DNA of 64,000 nt from Callaeas wilsoni (taxonomy: Eukaryota > Chordata > Aves > Passeriformes > Callaeidae): positions 1 through 64,000 of the forward strand of contig VWPU01000915.1 of NCBI GenBank assembly GCA_013398955.1. Direction: 5' to 3'. Positions 23,686 through 36,319 of this stretch are shown piece after piece. A program made the translations under genes and the position numbers. A model generated the notes under the pieces. It searched no databases and had not been told where the DNA came from. It worked only from the letters and a program-made list of their open reading frames with translations. How positions within the stretch are numbered: the first letter of the stretch is position 1; each line of letters starts with the position of its first letter.

Positions 23686-26600
23686 TAATCCAATCTGGCC
23701 TTAAATTCAATCACTGTAACAGGGAGCCAAGAACACACTTTTTTTTGGGGAGTTTGACTTTTTGGTGTCTCCAAGGCAGCTTTCAGTTAGCTCATATATG
23801 TAGCAAATGTTTTATAGGGAAAAACAGCCCAAGAGTACACAATTGTTAATCATAGTGAGAACATCTCAAAAATTTTAAAATCAAAGTTGTTTGCTTTAAC
23901 TTTATTCATGACAACTATCACCCAGAATTGCCGTATTTATAGTTTTTATTGAAAAACTGGGGGAATGGGAGTATGACAGTTACAGACAAAGACTAGAAAA
24001 CTTAAATTTATGAGAACACAAAAATATGGGATGACTTCTCCCAAATGGCTTCTCTAGGGAAAAATATAATCAATCATAATTCTCAATCTGGCTTTGTTAA
24101 TATTTCCAGTTTTAATTATGCACACACCAGAAGGCTAATCAGGGAAAAATCATACCTGCTAATGTGTGATCAGAGGAGACAGCTTGTCCTAAACATTTCT
24201 GACTGACAGTGGTCCGGGAAATTAACAACTGTCCTACGTATAGAGAGACAAAGTCATAATTAAAAGAGGAAAGCAAATAAAATAAGAGCTACTGTTGGCC
24301 ATATTTCTTCTTCCAGTGCGGGTCTATTTGTGGCATTCAATTATAAGTGTAAATCAGTGCTACTACTTTGCTAAAATTCCAATACAATATTTATTGCAGT
24401 GGTGCATTGGTTTTAACGCTGCTCTGTTCCAGCTTGCCAAGGTCGTCAAAAGTAACCTCTGAAAAACCAAATATCCCCACCCCTAAAAACAACTGTTTCC
24501 CATGGAATAGAACCTTGAAGGGATAGAATTCAATGCAGAAAGTGTGAGAGACTTCCACAGTGCTACACTTAAATATAAGTTGAAGTAACATATCTCAGGA
24601 GGAGGAAGAATAGGAAATCAAAGAGTTTTATGAGACAATGGTGACAAGAGGTTTGGCTGCTTTTCTGTTTTTTCCCTGAGAGATCATCATTCTGGGAGCC
24701 CTTGTGACTTTGGCACAGTTTTGGGAAGGAAGAGTGGAGTATAGCTTGCAAAAGGAAGAGTTTGTGGAAAACATAACAAGATTAATCTGTAAGCACATGC
24801 TACAGGCAAATAGTTTTCTCCACAGGAGGCCGATTTAGCTCCAGAAATGTGGAGTCTATGCATTATTTATCTGCCAGAACACAGAACCTAAAACTTGGTG
24901 GGAGATAGATGACTTGGGCTTGTGTGAAGGTACTCTAAGATGACAGAAGTCACAGATTATGTGAGAGGATGTTGCAGGGGGGGAAACCTACTTAGGTGTT
25001 TAAGCTAAGTCAGAATAGAAGTAGTTTATTCATTTTTTATCACCACATGATTAACTGACAAATGGTGAACTGTCTGCTCAGAGTCAGGATGAGTTCTGTG
25101 ACAGATGATCACAGCACTGGATACTTACATGTGTTAACTCCTACAGATTCCTAACTGTGCTGTCCCTCGCTGGCTGGGTACCAGATCCCTGCAGCATGCC
25201 AGGGAGGATGTTTGCCTCAGCCTGGGCAGGCTGGTGATGCCACAGGGCAATTTCTGGCAGGCCCAAACCAGGCCTACTCTGCTACTCCTCTCCCTTCAAG
25301 ATCTCTCTACTACAATACAAATTTTCATGCTACTCCTTTAGTTGCATTTGGGATGACTCTTCATTCCAGAAATCCTTTTATAAGTCATCAGTCACTGTTT
25401 CATATGGCTGATGTTCATCTTCTTACTTAACATGAGGAGTTTGGGGCACATTGCCTCCAGTTTGTGTGTTTTACCCACGGTCCCTGTGTGCTCTCTCACT
25501 CGAGGCAAACAGGGATGATTGCCCAGGCTGTTTGCCAAGTGGGCTAAGCAAGCTCTTCCATAAAGGATGAGAGCCACATCACCTTGAACTGCATCTCTGG
25601 CTTTGAATTTTAATACTACAATTTTGGTTGTTGTACTTAAAAGATGTTGAAAGAGGCCATTTTCTCTCATGGTTTCCTGCTTGAGTTCCCAGTGGTCTTT
25701 TCCCCTTGAAGTTTATTCTTTGCATATAATAAGTCTTCCTTTTTTCATGTCTCTGTGTTTATACTGATAAAATTGTCTTTAAATTTAGCTGCTTATTCTA
25801 TTCACCGCCTGTGGGCTGAAGCCATAAATCTCTAACAGCCATAACCAGAGCATCTGGCAGCCATTTTACCTTCGGTTCACAGGAAGAAATTGCAAAGGAG
25901 ACTTATGTGTTAAGCTTTCTCCTTGAAAATGTGCAGTTATTCCCTTTGTTTTGAATAGAAAAGGATATAAGTGATCCTAGGTGTCTCAAGAAAATATTAC
26001 AGGGCAAACTGTATATTCCTTGCCCATGCAAATCACATTAGTGAGAGCTGTGGGTTAATTGGTCCAATCCCCATATAATTTTATCGCATTTTCTTTGCTT
26101 CTTCCCTGCCATATAACCTCATTAAACAGTTCTCTTTGCCATGTTGAGAGAGAAAGAAGTAGCTGCACACCATGATAACTTTGGTATGCATGTACATAAT
26201 GAATTTGAATATCTATTATTGTAGAAATAAATACAGATAGTCATCTCTCTATTAACATTCTCTGTACACAAAGACAAATGAAAAGACAATGACATCAGGA
26301 TCCCAAAGAGATTCAATATTGACTGAAGGATGGCAGCTAAATTAGAAGCAGGGGCTGTAGAAAGTTTTACCTTGCTTTTCTCAGACTTCTTTACTGTGAT
26401 CAGATTTTTTCTGCAGTACTGATGTGTATCTTTTGGCAGGCCAGGCAAGGAGCTGTAGTATCACGGGAACTATTTACAAGTGTAAAAGTGTACACAAGTG
26501 AGGATAGAAGTGTATCCTCAAGTATGTTACTGATGTGCTAACACAATTTCATGGATCCCAGTGGACTGTATTATGTTTCACATAGCTGAAGCACAATGCA

Positions 26601-27984
26601 GCTGGCAGTAAAATACACAGAGACCTCCACTTGTTTGGGTAAGTTTATTAGTTTCTGGGCTCAGATGACTCTACCTGCTGCTTATATATTATTTCTGCAA
26701 GCATTAGTGAATTGAAAATCTGACGGGAGGCTCTGGCCTCACTTGGAGCTCAGGCAGCTTATGATTGGATGCTTTGGTGCTGTTAAGATGCCACATGCTG
26801 TTGTGCTTCCTGCACTATGTTAAAAATCATCTTGCAGACATCATTTTACTTTTGTGAGGTTTAGTACAAGGCTTACCAGGGGTGGGGAGTCTTGCTCTTC
26901 AGTTCTTCCCATCCCACTTCTGGATAAAGTCTGTATTGGCTACTGAACTTGCAAGAGATAAGCAAATCCTTGGGCCTGAGGGACAATTGCCTATCATGAG
27001 GTCTGCTTTTTAATTAAGAGGGCTGAGAAGCAGTGACCTTGCTGTACTTTCTCTATACAAGTGCAGAAGTAGGATTAGTGATGCACTCTTTTGGGACATT
27101 ACATTAATTTGAGGGAATCTTGCTTTCAAGGGAGCATCATCCAACTTCAGCCGGTTTCAGTTTTGTACACCCGGCAGCTCAGGACACGTCACTTATTACC
27201 CAAAGGAAGCAGAGCCTTCTTCATAAATAGGTGGGCGAACATGTCTGTGAGATGGACATCTTCAGCTGTGGCCCCGGTGTTAGGAAGGGGCCTTGTCAAA
27301 ATATATTGCAAAGAATGTAAGGTGTTCTTGTCACAACAGCTGAGGAACCTGACTCCTCATGAAAAATAAGGAATTAACACAGACACATCTGATTTAAGAG
27401 GAAACCTCTTCTTTGAGCTCAATTATATGTGGTGGTTGCAAGTGAAGAAGGGGCAACACTGTGTAGTAGTAGGTCTATTCTATAAAAATACGGCCAAAAC
27501 AACACATTCTACCTAAGATTGAAGAGCTAATAGTAAGTGTGCTGAGTCACAGGCGAGATACCACGGCCCATGCTCAGGACTGACAGAGAGTGAGTGCCAT
27601 GTCTGCATTCAGGGAATGGGATGTGCACTTCTGACTGCACCCTGATCCCAAGATTCCCAGACTCAGTTCGGAGCCAGGCAGCTCAGACCAAGGCTGGAGA
27701 GAAGCTCATGCACAGAATCCAATTCCCAGGCCGAGGCCGTTTGTGTCACGTTGTCTGGGAATACATCCTGTGTGAGTGTGGAGTGAGACCTTAATTGCCC
27801 TTTGAAAACATCCATCCTGATGGCTGATATCAGTAATTTATTCTGCATTATCCAAGCCCCATCCAGCCACTGCTTATAGCTGAATTCCGTCACCCTGAGA
27901 GAGTGCTCTAGTGAAAAGCAGTGATGGTAAAATATCTTGAGTAAAGCTTTTGACATGTGATTGCAAAGCGTTTTCTGTGATTGA
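23686..27984. other. unique DNA, no gene seen
   Basis: The longest clean unique stretch in the first half of the window. A block around 24100-24180 (TTTTAATTATGCACAC, CTAATGTGTGATCAGAGG) has the look of regulatory DNA but no proof. The 92-codon frame at 27091-27369 and the minus frame at 27663-27956 are not recognisable proteins. Confidence 0.4.
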
Positions 27985-28880
27985 GAAAAATATAGGCTGG
28001 ATGAATGGGCTTAAATGGGTTGGATATTAGTTGGATTACCAGGCTTAAAGGGCAGTAATGAATAGTTCAGCATCCAGCTGGCAACCACTAAGTGGAGTAC
28101 AATAGGGAGTGATTCTGGGACATTATCCCACATCTTTATCTCTGGCCTGAATAATCAGACAGAATGCATCTTCAGCAAATTTGCAGGTGAAGACGCAGTG
28201 TGTGGAAATATGTCAAATGACAGTAAAACTTCAAGTTACAAGGAACTTGATAAACTTGAGTCTGGGGACAACTGAAATCTCACGATGTTCAGAAATGAAA
28301 CAACACAAAATTCTTCACATGGGTCTTTTGAACTGCATAATTGGCTGCAACAGCAGTGAACGTCTCTTGCTTGTTTATAGGAAATTCACACCTGCAGTGT
28401 TGTGATCTGCTTTGGGTCTCCTATTCAAGAGGTGATTGGAAAAACACTTGCAGAGTGCTAACAAAGTTGTCGGGGAGTTAAAGGATACAACCGTCAGGAA
28501 GAAGATGGGGGAGTTGAGTTTGTTTAACCCGGAAAAAGGAACCCAAAGAAGAATCTAATTGCAGACCACTTGCAGGATTTTAAAAGGGATGGAGCCAAAT
28601 TCAGCTCAGTAATAGTGACTGGTGGTAAAACATTCAGCAGTACCCATGAAGTGCAGTTTGGGAGGATGAGGCAGATTAGTAGGAAACCCACTTTCACTAG
28701 GCGGGTGGTGCAGGCCTGGAATAGCTTGCCAAGAGAGGCTTTTGAATCTCCAGTCTCTGAGGTTCTCAAAAAAGGTATGGTTGACATGATTTGTTGTCAG
28801 CAACACCTCTGCTTGAGATTGAATGTTGGATTAAGTCCCTCTGGAGGCCTGTTCCAGCCAAGGTTTCTGTGATTTGTTCC
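27985..28880 (+). repeat. old CR1 LINE, about 900 bp, plus strand
   Basis: The 5' part reads as late ORF2: CTGGATGAATGGGCTTAAAT, GTGATTCTGGGACATTATCC, CATCTTCAGCAAATTTGCAG and TTCTTCACATGGGTCTTTTG. The 3' part has GGAGGATGAGGCAGATTAG and the conserved CAGGCCTGGAATAGCTTGCC. The end CTGGAGGCCTGTTCCAGCCA approaches the 3' terminus. Many indels mark it as one of the oldest copies. Confidence 0.82.
28570..28872 (+). pseudogene. CR1 ORF2 C-terminal remnant
   Basis: A 100-codon frame in the sense direction of the host CR1. It includes RRVVQAWNSLPREAFESPVS, the characteristic end of CR1 ORF2, followed by EVLKKGMVD. The upstream endonuclease and reverse-transcriptase regions are lost or broken by frameshifts. 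It is a fossil with no reason to be expressed as protein. Confidence 0.75.
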
Positions 28881-29020
28881 CCAAAGGTGCATTGACCACA
28901 CAGCTATGACAAATGCTAACCAACAACAGTTCATTTTCCCACCTCTCTCTAGTGGCTGTGTTAGGTAACGTTGGCAGTTTTATTTTGTAGTCAGTATGCC
29001 ATAAAAGTCCTTTATACAAT

Positions 29021-29153
29021 GGAATCATAGGAAAAACTACTGGATCTGAAGGGATATCTGGAGGTCTAGTCCAAACTCCCTGTCAAAGAGCTGTCTTCCA
29101 AGTAAGGTCAGATTGCTCAAGGTTATTCACATCTTGAAAATCTCCAACCTTAT
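29021..29153 (-). repeat. CR1 LINE 3'-end fragment, minus strand
   Basis: GGAATCATAGGAAAAACTAC, CTGAAGGGATATCTGGAGGT, CTAGTCCAAACTCCCTGTCA and GGTTATTCACATCTTGAAAA TCTCCAACC follow the CR1 subfamily whose 3' end reads 'GGGACCTCTGGAGGTCATCTAGTCC'. It is cut off exactly where the next CR1 begins. Confidence 0.85.
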
Positions 29154-29154
29154 C

Positions 29155-30130
29155 ATCACAGAATCATAGAGTTATTGAGGTTAGAAAAGACCTCTAAGAA
29201 CAAGTCCAAGTGTTAACCCAGCATCACTGTGTTCATCACTAAACCCTACGCCCAAGTGATACATCCACACACCTTCTGAACATTTCCAGGGTTGGTGATT
29301 CCATCACTTCCCTAGGCAGGCTATTCCAATGTCTGACCAACCTTTCAGTGAAGAAATTTTTCGCAGTATCCAATTTAAACCTCCTCTGGCACAACTTGAG
29401 GCCATTTCTTTTCAAGCTATTCCAGTGTTAAACATTTTAATTATGAAGAACATATTGAAAACATATATTTTTGTAACTTCTTCCTGCTGTCCGTTTTCAC
29501 TGTGTGTCTCTGCGAGGAGCCTGTTTCTCCTGTCAGTCACGCATTAGGATGTGGGAGATTTCACTGAATCCCCTATCACCTGCTGTTTCCTGACTGAATA
29601 AACCAAACACCTTCAGCCTCTACCCATAAGTTGAGTGCTCTAGATCCACTTCCACACCATCACTACAACAGCACACTGCTACACTGCTGATTTCTATTCT
29701 ATTTGCTTTCCCCCAGGACCTTTCTGGCAAAGCTTCTTTCTAGCCAGTGTTTGAGCAGCAACTCTGTCCTACAGATGATCAGTTATTCCCCTAATTTTTT
29801 GCAATTTGCTGCAATCCACAAATTTGCCAAATCCATCCCATTTATCTGCAATTTTTCTGTTCAACCATTCAGCCACACTCCCTCATTCTGGCTGCAAGGA
29901 CACCGTAGGAGACTGTGAAAGGACTTGCTAAAGACAAGGGGAAAGAACATCCACTTCTGTCCCCTCGTTCTCAGAGCCCATCTTCTCCTCACAGAAAGCA
30001 ACCAGGTCAGTACAGCAGGACACAACCCTGGTAAATCCAACTGAGCTGTTCCCAGTCACCTGCATGTCCTTCATCCACATGGAAATGGCTTCCTTGGAGA
30101 CTTGCTCCAGCAAGCTCCCTGGCAAGAACT
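29155..30130 (-). repeat. old CR1 LINE, about 970 bp, minus strand
   Basis: The 3' end is clear: TCACAGAATCATAGAGTTAT, AAAAGACCTCTAAGAACAAG, CATTTCCAGGGTTGGTGATT, TCAGTGAAGAAATTTTTCGC and CTCTGGCACAACTTGAGGCC. The middle (29430-29700) is too decayed to align by eye. From about 29900 late-ORF2 landmarks return: GACTTGCTAAAGACAAGG, GAACATCCACTTCTGTCCCC, CTCACAGAAAGCAACCAGGT, CCACATGGAAATGGCTTCC and TTGCTCCAGCAAGCTCCC. I treat it as one element, though two adjacent ones are possible. Confidence 0.8.
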
Positions 30131-33100
30131 AAGACTGACAGTCATTTCCCCCTTGACTTTTTTCAGGCGGCAGAAACTATTACGCCTCTTTTTATTTTTT
30201 TTACCAGTCCACAGGGAACCCCTGATGGCCACAACCTTTAAAAGGTAATAGAAAGTGGCCTCAGAATTAAGCTGGCCAACTCCCACAGCATCATACAAAA
30301 CATGTGCTATAGAATTAAATCTATAATTACATTTTCTAAGGGAGCTCAGAAATGTCTTTCCCCTGAGCTAGAGCTTGTACAGAATTAAGTCAGCAGATTC
30401 AGAGCAGGGAAGCTGTCCCCCCTCCCCTTCCATATCATAATTCTCAAAGTATTATTTTATAGCTATTACTAAGAAATAAGGGAGGATATAAGGGCTAAAA
30501 ATAAAATCAAAAGGGTTTAATTTAAAAAAATAATCAGAATTTCAGAAATACATTTGAGAATGCAAAGTATGAAAAGCTTTGGAGAGAGCAAGAATAAAGT
30601 TCGCCTGGAAAATTTTTGGAAGCCAAACCTAAAGTGAGCAGCAAAATAAACTGACCCATAGGCTGTCTGTTGGCCTCCAGCAGGCAGCATGTCTTTCCTC
30701 ATTAGAGGAGTAGGAGAAGAACAGATGAGCTGCCCTTGTTCCTTTTGCATAGCTGCCAATGGTGCAGCAGACAAGTGTTCCTAAGTCTCTGCTGCACAGA
30801 ACTCAGATTAAAAATAGGGTTTTTAAAAAATTTTCACGGTTTTTTTTTCCCATCTTCTAACCATTCCTATTTTATTTCCCCCCTTTTGTATGAAATTTGT
30901 TGATTTTCCTTTTCCCTCAATTCTTTTTACCATGCTTCTCTTCATTATATTTATTTTTAATAGCTTTCCTGGCATGCTCTTTGGTTATTCTATGGTACCC
31001 AGAATATTCTGGGTACAGGGATATTCTGTGGTATCTCTGGCATGACATTCCACCTGCTGGTTTGTCTTCTATTTTAGAGTCTCCAGACGTACAGACTCAT
31101 GGGGCACTAATGCAGATAAACTTTATTGCATGCCTGGAGCTCCACAGCATTAATGTAACACAAAAAAATTATACTGCACCATAATGGTTAAGAAAATGTA
31201 TTTCTATTACAAGAGAAAGTTATTGAGACAATTTCCTAAGGCAACTTGCAAATTCATCAGTTGGAAGACTCTGCAGTTAACTAGCCAGTCTTCAGGTCTG
31301 GATAGTCAGAACTAGTGAAACACCTCTGATTATTTCTGCACAGTCTCTTTTCCTGATTGTTCATAGAGCAGAAAATTTGGTCAGATCCTTGTTATCCTGA
31401 CTTGACTTCTGCCCACCTTCCAAACAACCCTACTTTTGTTTTCCACTTACTCACTCTGAACCATACCATGAGACCAGTGTTTTTCAGAGCCACTGGAAGC
31501 AGGTTTATCAATCCCCCTTCTGTCTCCAGAGCTAAATCTCCTCCAGGATCACGTCTGAAGTTCATTCCTCACTCTCCAGCCCTGAGCTGCAGTCATCCTC
31601 TCTCCCTGGCTCAGAGGGAGTTTCTGTCCTGTTCCCTGAGCACTGCCAGGATTTATGTGAACAATCTCTGTTTGCCTGCTGCCCCATTTTAATGCCGGCC
31701 TCAGAGATGGAGACCCACAGTTTGAGAAACATCCCTGTCACTATGTCAATATCCTCCTTCTTGAGATTCTCTTTCAGTTTCTGCTCTCTTACACATCAAA
31801 TTTCAGGCATGGACAGTTTATGCCAGACCTGCCAGGGCTCTTTCATTCAATGCAGCACAAGTACATCAGAGCTGCTCTTGATGGCAGCAGCATGTTAAGT
31901 TTTCAGACACCTTCAGCTTGGTCTGTCATGCTAAGTATCCCCATAAACACCTGGGAGCCAGCTTCATTGCTTCCCCACATTCTAAGATCTCTGTATGACA
32001 ACTGCCAAAAACAAGGCAACTGTTAAGCCCTGCCAGCACAACAGTCTCATTTCCAGGGCCAAAAAGCTTTTGTTTTGGAGGAAATGTGCAGTTTCTTCTC
32101 TCCTACTGGGTTATAGATACTTGCAGGGCAGGGAACCAGGCAGCATCTGGCAAATAAGAGAGTTGAGGCACCTGAACCAAAGTGGTGCTAATGGCCTCTG
32201 CATGTCACGTTACCTGATTTGCTGGGGAGATTCAGTCAACACTTGAGCGTGTGTGGAAAAATTTCTCCCGGATGCTCAGGTACAGGATGGATGAACACAG
32301 CTTGGCTGGGCAGCCATCCTCAAAGCTGCGCATCCGTCACAGCTCTGCTGCTCCCCTTGACTGCTCCAGAGCCATGAAAAGCACCAGGCTGCAGAAAGCC
32401 TCAGTTCCTTCACCAGAGCACCAGTCCCAGCCCCTGTGTCTCCTAGTTCCCTAGTGGCTGTTAAAAAGCCTTTCTGCAGTCTTTCCTCCAACCTCCTCCC
32501 ATAGCACAAGCAGCCCATGGGATGTTCAGGGAGAAAAAAAACCTCAGACGCCTCCTCCCTGTGCCCAGATCCCTGAGGATCTAAATCACTACATTGCTCT
32601 GAGCTTCCCCACCACTCAAAGACTGTGGCAGGAGGAACCTCCCATCCATAGCTCTCAGAGGAGCCAGCTCCAGATGATGGGCATGCAGGAACCTGCAGAA
32701 TTAGCAGTGCTAACACCAGGTGCTAACACAGGGGAAGAGCTGGAAGTGGCAAACCTTCGTAGCAAAGGGGTTTTCCAACAACAGTCAATGTGTTAAATAC
32801 CAGCTTTCCAAAGAAACAAATTACATTGCTGAATGCTGATAACATTTGACTCCAGAAAGAAACTTTTGTTTTATAAACTAAAATTCTTCTTTTGTTGCAA
32901 GAGAGATACAGTTGTTCTCCAGCTTCCTCTGATTCTTCAGAGAATCAGTGGGGATTGCTTCCATTTTCTGGTGATGCTGATTTCAGGTGATGCTGATTGG
33001 TTTTCATCTTTCCAGAAATAACATCTGCTAAGTTCTGTCATCCCTCTGATGTGCAGTTTCTTGGCATCACTGCTCAGCAGCGTGGTTTAATGAGAGAGAA

Positions 33101-33684
33101 GAACTGGAGTTACCCACTGGCACATTCTCTCATTCCTTCTCCAACTTCTCTTTAGATTGAATGAACTTCCTGTTATGCCAGATATTAAATTGCTCTGAAT
33201 TTTACACTTGGCCAATTCTATTATTCTCTCTCTTGCATTTTTTTCAAAAAACATTGGCCACTCTTAAAAGGTCTTCCACTGTTTGCATGGCATATTGGTT
33301 ATATACTGTGCACAATGAATTTAGTGCACAAATATCCAATCAGGTCAGCAAAAACCAGTAACTGGGAATTGGAATGTATATAACAAAACAGCCAGGAGTG
33401 CCAGTGTCAATAAAGGAAACCCTGGTGCCAGAACAGGGACCACAGCCAAGGGTGACAGTGCAGCCAAGGAAATGTCCCCAGACCATGAACCAGTGATGGA
33501 GTCACAAATACAAGCCCTTTGGTGTTTCTTCACCCACACTAGGACTCTTCTTCCCCCATGGAAAAGTTGTAGGTCAAGTGTACGAATGGCTGTGCTGGGA
33601 CATGTAACAGGCACCGGGAATTGTGGGGTTTAGGTTCTGAAGCTGGGACATTCCATAGTTCTGCTCACCTACAGCAGCTCTCAC
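30131..33684. other. unique DNA, no gene seen
   Basis: Contains a 22-bp palindrome at 30995-31016 and a hairpin with a short duplication at 32929-32998, both listed under findings. The minus frame at 32276-32716 (146 codons) and plus frames at 31357-31898 are unrecognised and lie in locally GC-richer DNA. No RNA gene was seen. Confidence 0.4.
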
Positions 33685-33838
33685 CTGTGACCTCCTGGGA
33701 GTGAGCATCCTGCCACTTATACGCCACGTGAAAGGCACTGAGACAGTGTGAAGGACTCAGAGGAGCACAGATCAATAGATCAATGCTCAGCAGCAGGAGC
33801 AGCAGGAGCAGCAGGGTGGAAGAACTGGCTGCTCTCAT
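33685..33838 (-). other. candidate first coding exon with a signal-peptide-like start
   Basis: On the minus strand an ATG at 33838 opens a frame with a basic N terminus, a run of nine leucines and a small-residue region: MRAASSST, then poly-L, then SIDLLICAPLSPS. This is the layout of a cleavable signal peptide. The frame stays open to 33685, where ACAG is followed by GTGAGA, a good donor; a second donor, GTGAGC, lies 16 bases on. The leucine run is encoded by a CTG-type repeat (AGC units on the plus strand), which can produce such a peptide by chance. I do not recognise the protein, and no promoter is evident. Confidence 0.2.
33785..33818 (+). repeat. interrupted (AGC)n / AGGAGC repeat
   Basis: CAGCAGCAGGAGCAGCAGGA GCAGCAGG is an interrupted trinucleotide array. 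Read on the minus strand it encodes the leucine run of the candidate exon. Confidence 0.9.
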
Positions 33839-36319
33839 CCGCAGTACAGGCGATGCTTTGCTGCCTCCTCGGCAGCTGCCCAAGGCAAGAGAAGGCTCTG
33901 CTCCCCACCTAAACTGTCTCAGACATCACTAAACCTTTGCAGCACCCTAAACCCACCCTGAGCTGGCTGATGTCCCCCAGCTCTGTACTCTTGTCCTTTC
34001 CCCAAACTTGCAACAAGCCCTTCCTCTCTTCCTGAGGCAAGTCTGCTGCCACAGCAGAAGTGAGTTTTGTCATCCTTTGGATATCACCCTGAGGCAGTTT
34101 ATCTCATTCCTGCCTGCAGTGCTGAAAAGCCTTGAAATGGCTCCTCTCCAAAATGAAGCTAAAAGGGTATTTTCCTCTGCAGAGGAACGGAGTGAAAGAT
34201 TACTGAATGGCTCCTGCAATTTGTGTGGGCTTTGGCGGGGTGGCTGCTTGCAGGGAGTACCTTTGCCACAGTCTCCTGCAAGGACAAGGAATTTCTTTGC
34301 CTGTGTATGCACCCCCAAATTCAGGCAGTTTGACAGATTGGGCCTCCCCAGAATCAAATCTCACAAATTAAAGCATGTGTAGGCGACACAACTCAATACC
34401 TGCGTGGAGAGTCAAATGCTTTTGCTTCTTTGGTCAATTCTTTTTCCACTACATTGCACAGGATCTTATAGAATAGCTATTTAACTAGATAAAATCCACC
34501 TAAAATGTTAAGTTAAAGGAACAGAAAAATATTCTTCATGACAGATGAAATATTTTCTCAACCTTTAGAAAGTGAATCTGAAGTACATTGTAAAAATATT
34601 TTTCAGTAATTCTGAAAACGTCAAAACTATTGATTCAACAATTTCTCCTTGTTTTTCTCTGGGTTTTTAAATGAAATTTCACTAGATTTTGTGAAAAAAA
34701 CAGCAAAGTCAGTATTTTTTACTGTTCTTGCTTACCTTAGAGTTTTTCCACCTGCTCTAACACCTGATCGAAACAAAATGTATTGTCTGCTGATTTCAAT
34801 GCGGACTCTGTTATTAAGTTCACTGGAGCCAGTTTTTGAGGCCAAATATTAGCAGTGTGTACACATTCAGCTAATATTTAAAGAGTGACCTCATGGTGCT
34901 GAAAAATATTGAAGCAAAGCCATCACATTCCTGCCGTGTGACAGACCAGTCTTGCAAGAAGGGCTGCTTCCAAGTGACGCTGTGCATGAGGGCTCGCAGA
35001 TCACCTGATGCGAGTAATCAGGTTGGAAAATTGCTGCTACTGTAATTGAGCTGTTCAATTGCAACTATTGTTGGAGGTATCTCCTCCCCCTGGCCCAGGA
35101 GGCAGAGGAGCAGTCAGGTCCTTGTACTTGAAATGCGCCTAGCATGGAAAGCTGCAGTGCTGCTGCTTTGTCTCCCAGAAATTAAAGCTGATCTTCAGGG
35201 GAAAGGTGTCACTTAAAGATGCACGGAAATTTATCTATGAATCCAGAGGAGACTGTCAAAGTGAATATGCCTGAATCAACCAGTATTGGGAATGATGTTT
35301 CATTGGCTTCCAGCTTTCCTTGCCTATTTCTAATTTCTAAAACCTAGGTATAAAAGAATCTAGAAAGAGAAACTTGTTGGGAATTTTTATTTGGCGGCAC
35401 CCTCCTCTGGCAGTTGTTACTGTCTCTGGCTGTAAGGATCAAAGCAAATGAGAACCACAAACACATTGAATCTGATGGTCTACTCAGATTCAACCGGGTC
35501 AGTCAATGGACCATCACTTTGCACACATCAAAGCATCACGGGGGTAGCCACTAGCTAAAACTATTTTGCAGCTCTTCCTTGAAAAGTAGCTTGATGGTCT
35601 AAGTATATCAGGACAACAACCTTGTCTCCCCTGGCTCTGCAACACAAGCATAACCTCAGCCTTTCAAAGTACATGAAGCCCTATGCATGCAGTTAATTAT
35701 AAATAGCGTTGAAATGGAAGCTTAAAAAGGGAAGGTCGTGTTCCCTCCATCTGAACATTAAATCCCTTCAAGATCAGTCTGCCCTAGATAGAAGTGGCTG
35801 CGTTCAGCTGTGTGGTATCTGTATTACAAAATGTTCTTTGAAATGATCAGGTGGTGAAGGGAGTTTGACTTGTACTCTGCCAGAGAGCCAAAGCAAAGAG
35901 GAAGGGTTACGCACACAGCCTCTGCTAAGTGCTCAGCCAACAACACAGCCGTGTTTGTCAGAGCTGCCTGGCCTCGGGGGCGTTTAACGGAGAGCTCGCG
36001 TTATCCCCCTGGAGATGGGCTCCCAGGAAGGGCAAAGCCCATGAATCATGGGCTGTAATGCCTGTAGCTGTACAAGTACATATGCTGGACTTGCTTGTAT
36101 GCCAGGGAACGCTGGTAGGATTTATCATAGCCACCCCACTTTAAACTAATATTCAGTCACAAATGTAAAATATTGAGAGCCAGAAGCCTTTGCTAGTTTT
36201 CTGTCATTGCAAATTGACACTGGTCAGAACCCTTTGATTTTCCCCAAAGGTCAACAACAAGCAGAAAGCTATGCCAAGCCTGACTCCAGACCATCCTTGG
36301 AGAAGTGCTGGCTCTGCTT
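33839..36319. other. unique DNA with regulatory-looking blocks
   Basis: The 34860-35070 segment and the 35690-36060 segment are compositionally balanced and dense in plausible transcription-factor sites. They include GTTAATTATAAATAG near 35692 and the 8-bp inverted repeat AGCCCATG / CATGGGCT near 36036. No gene is recognised. A minus-strand open stretch ending at the donor CTAAG|GTAAGC near 34735 is a weak exon candidate. Confidence 0.35.

Noticed and set aside
32276..32716. 146-codon minus-strand frame with a hydrophobic start
   Set aside because: No domain, no clean splice sites, overlaps a plus-strand frame of similar size, and lies in a locally GC-richer patch.
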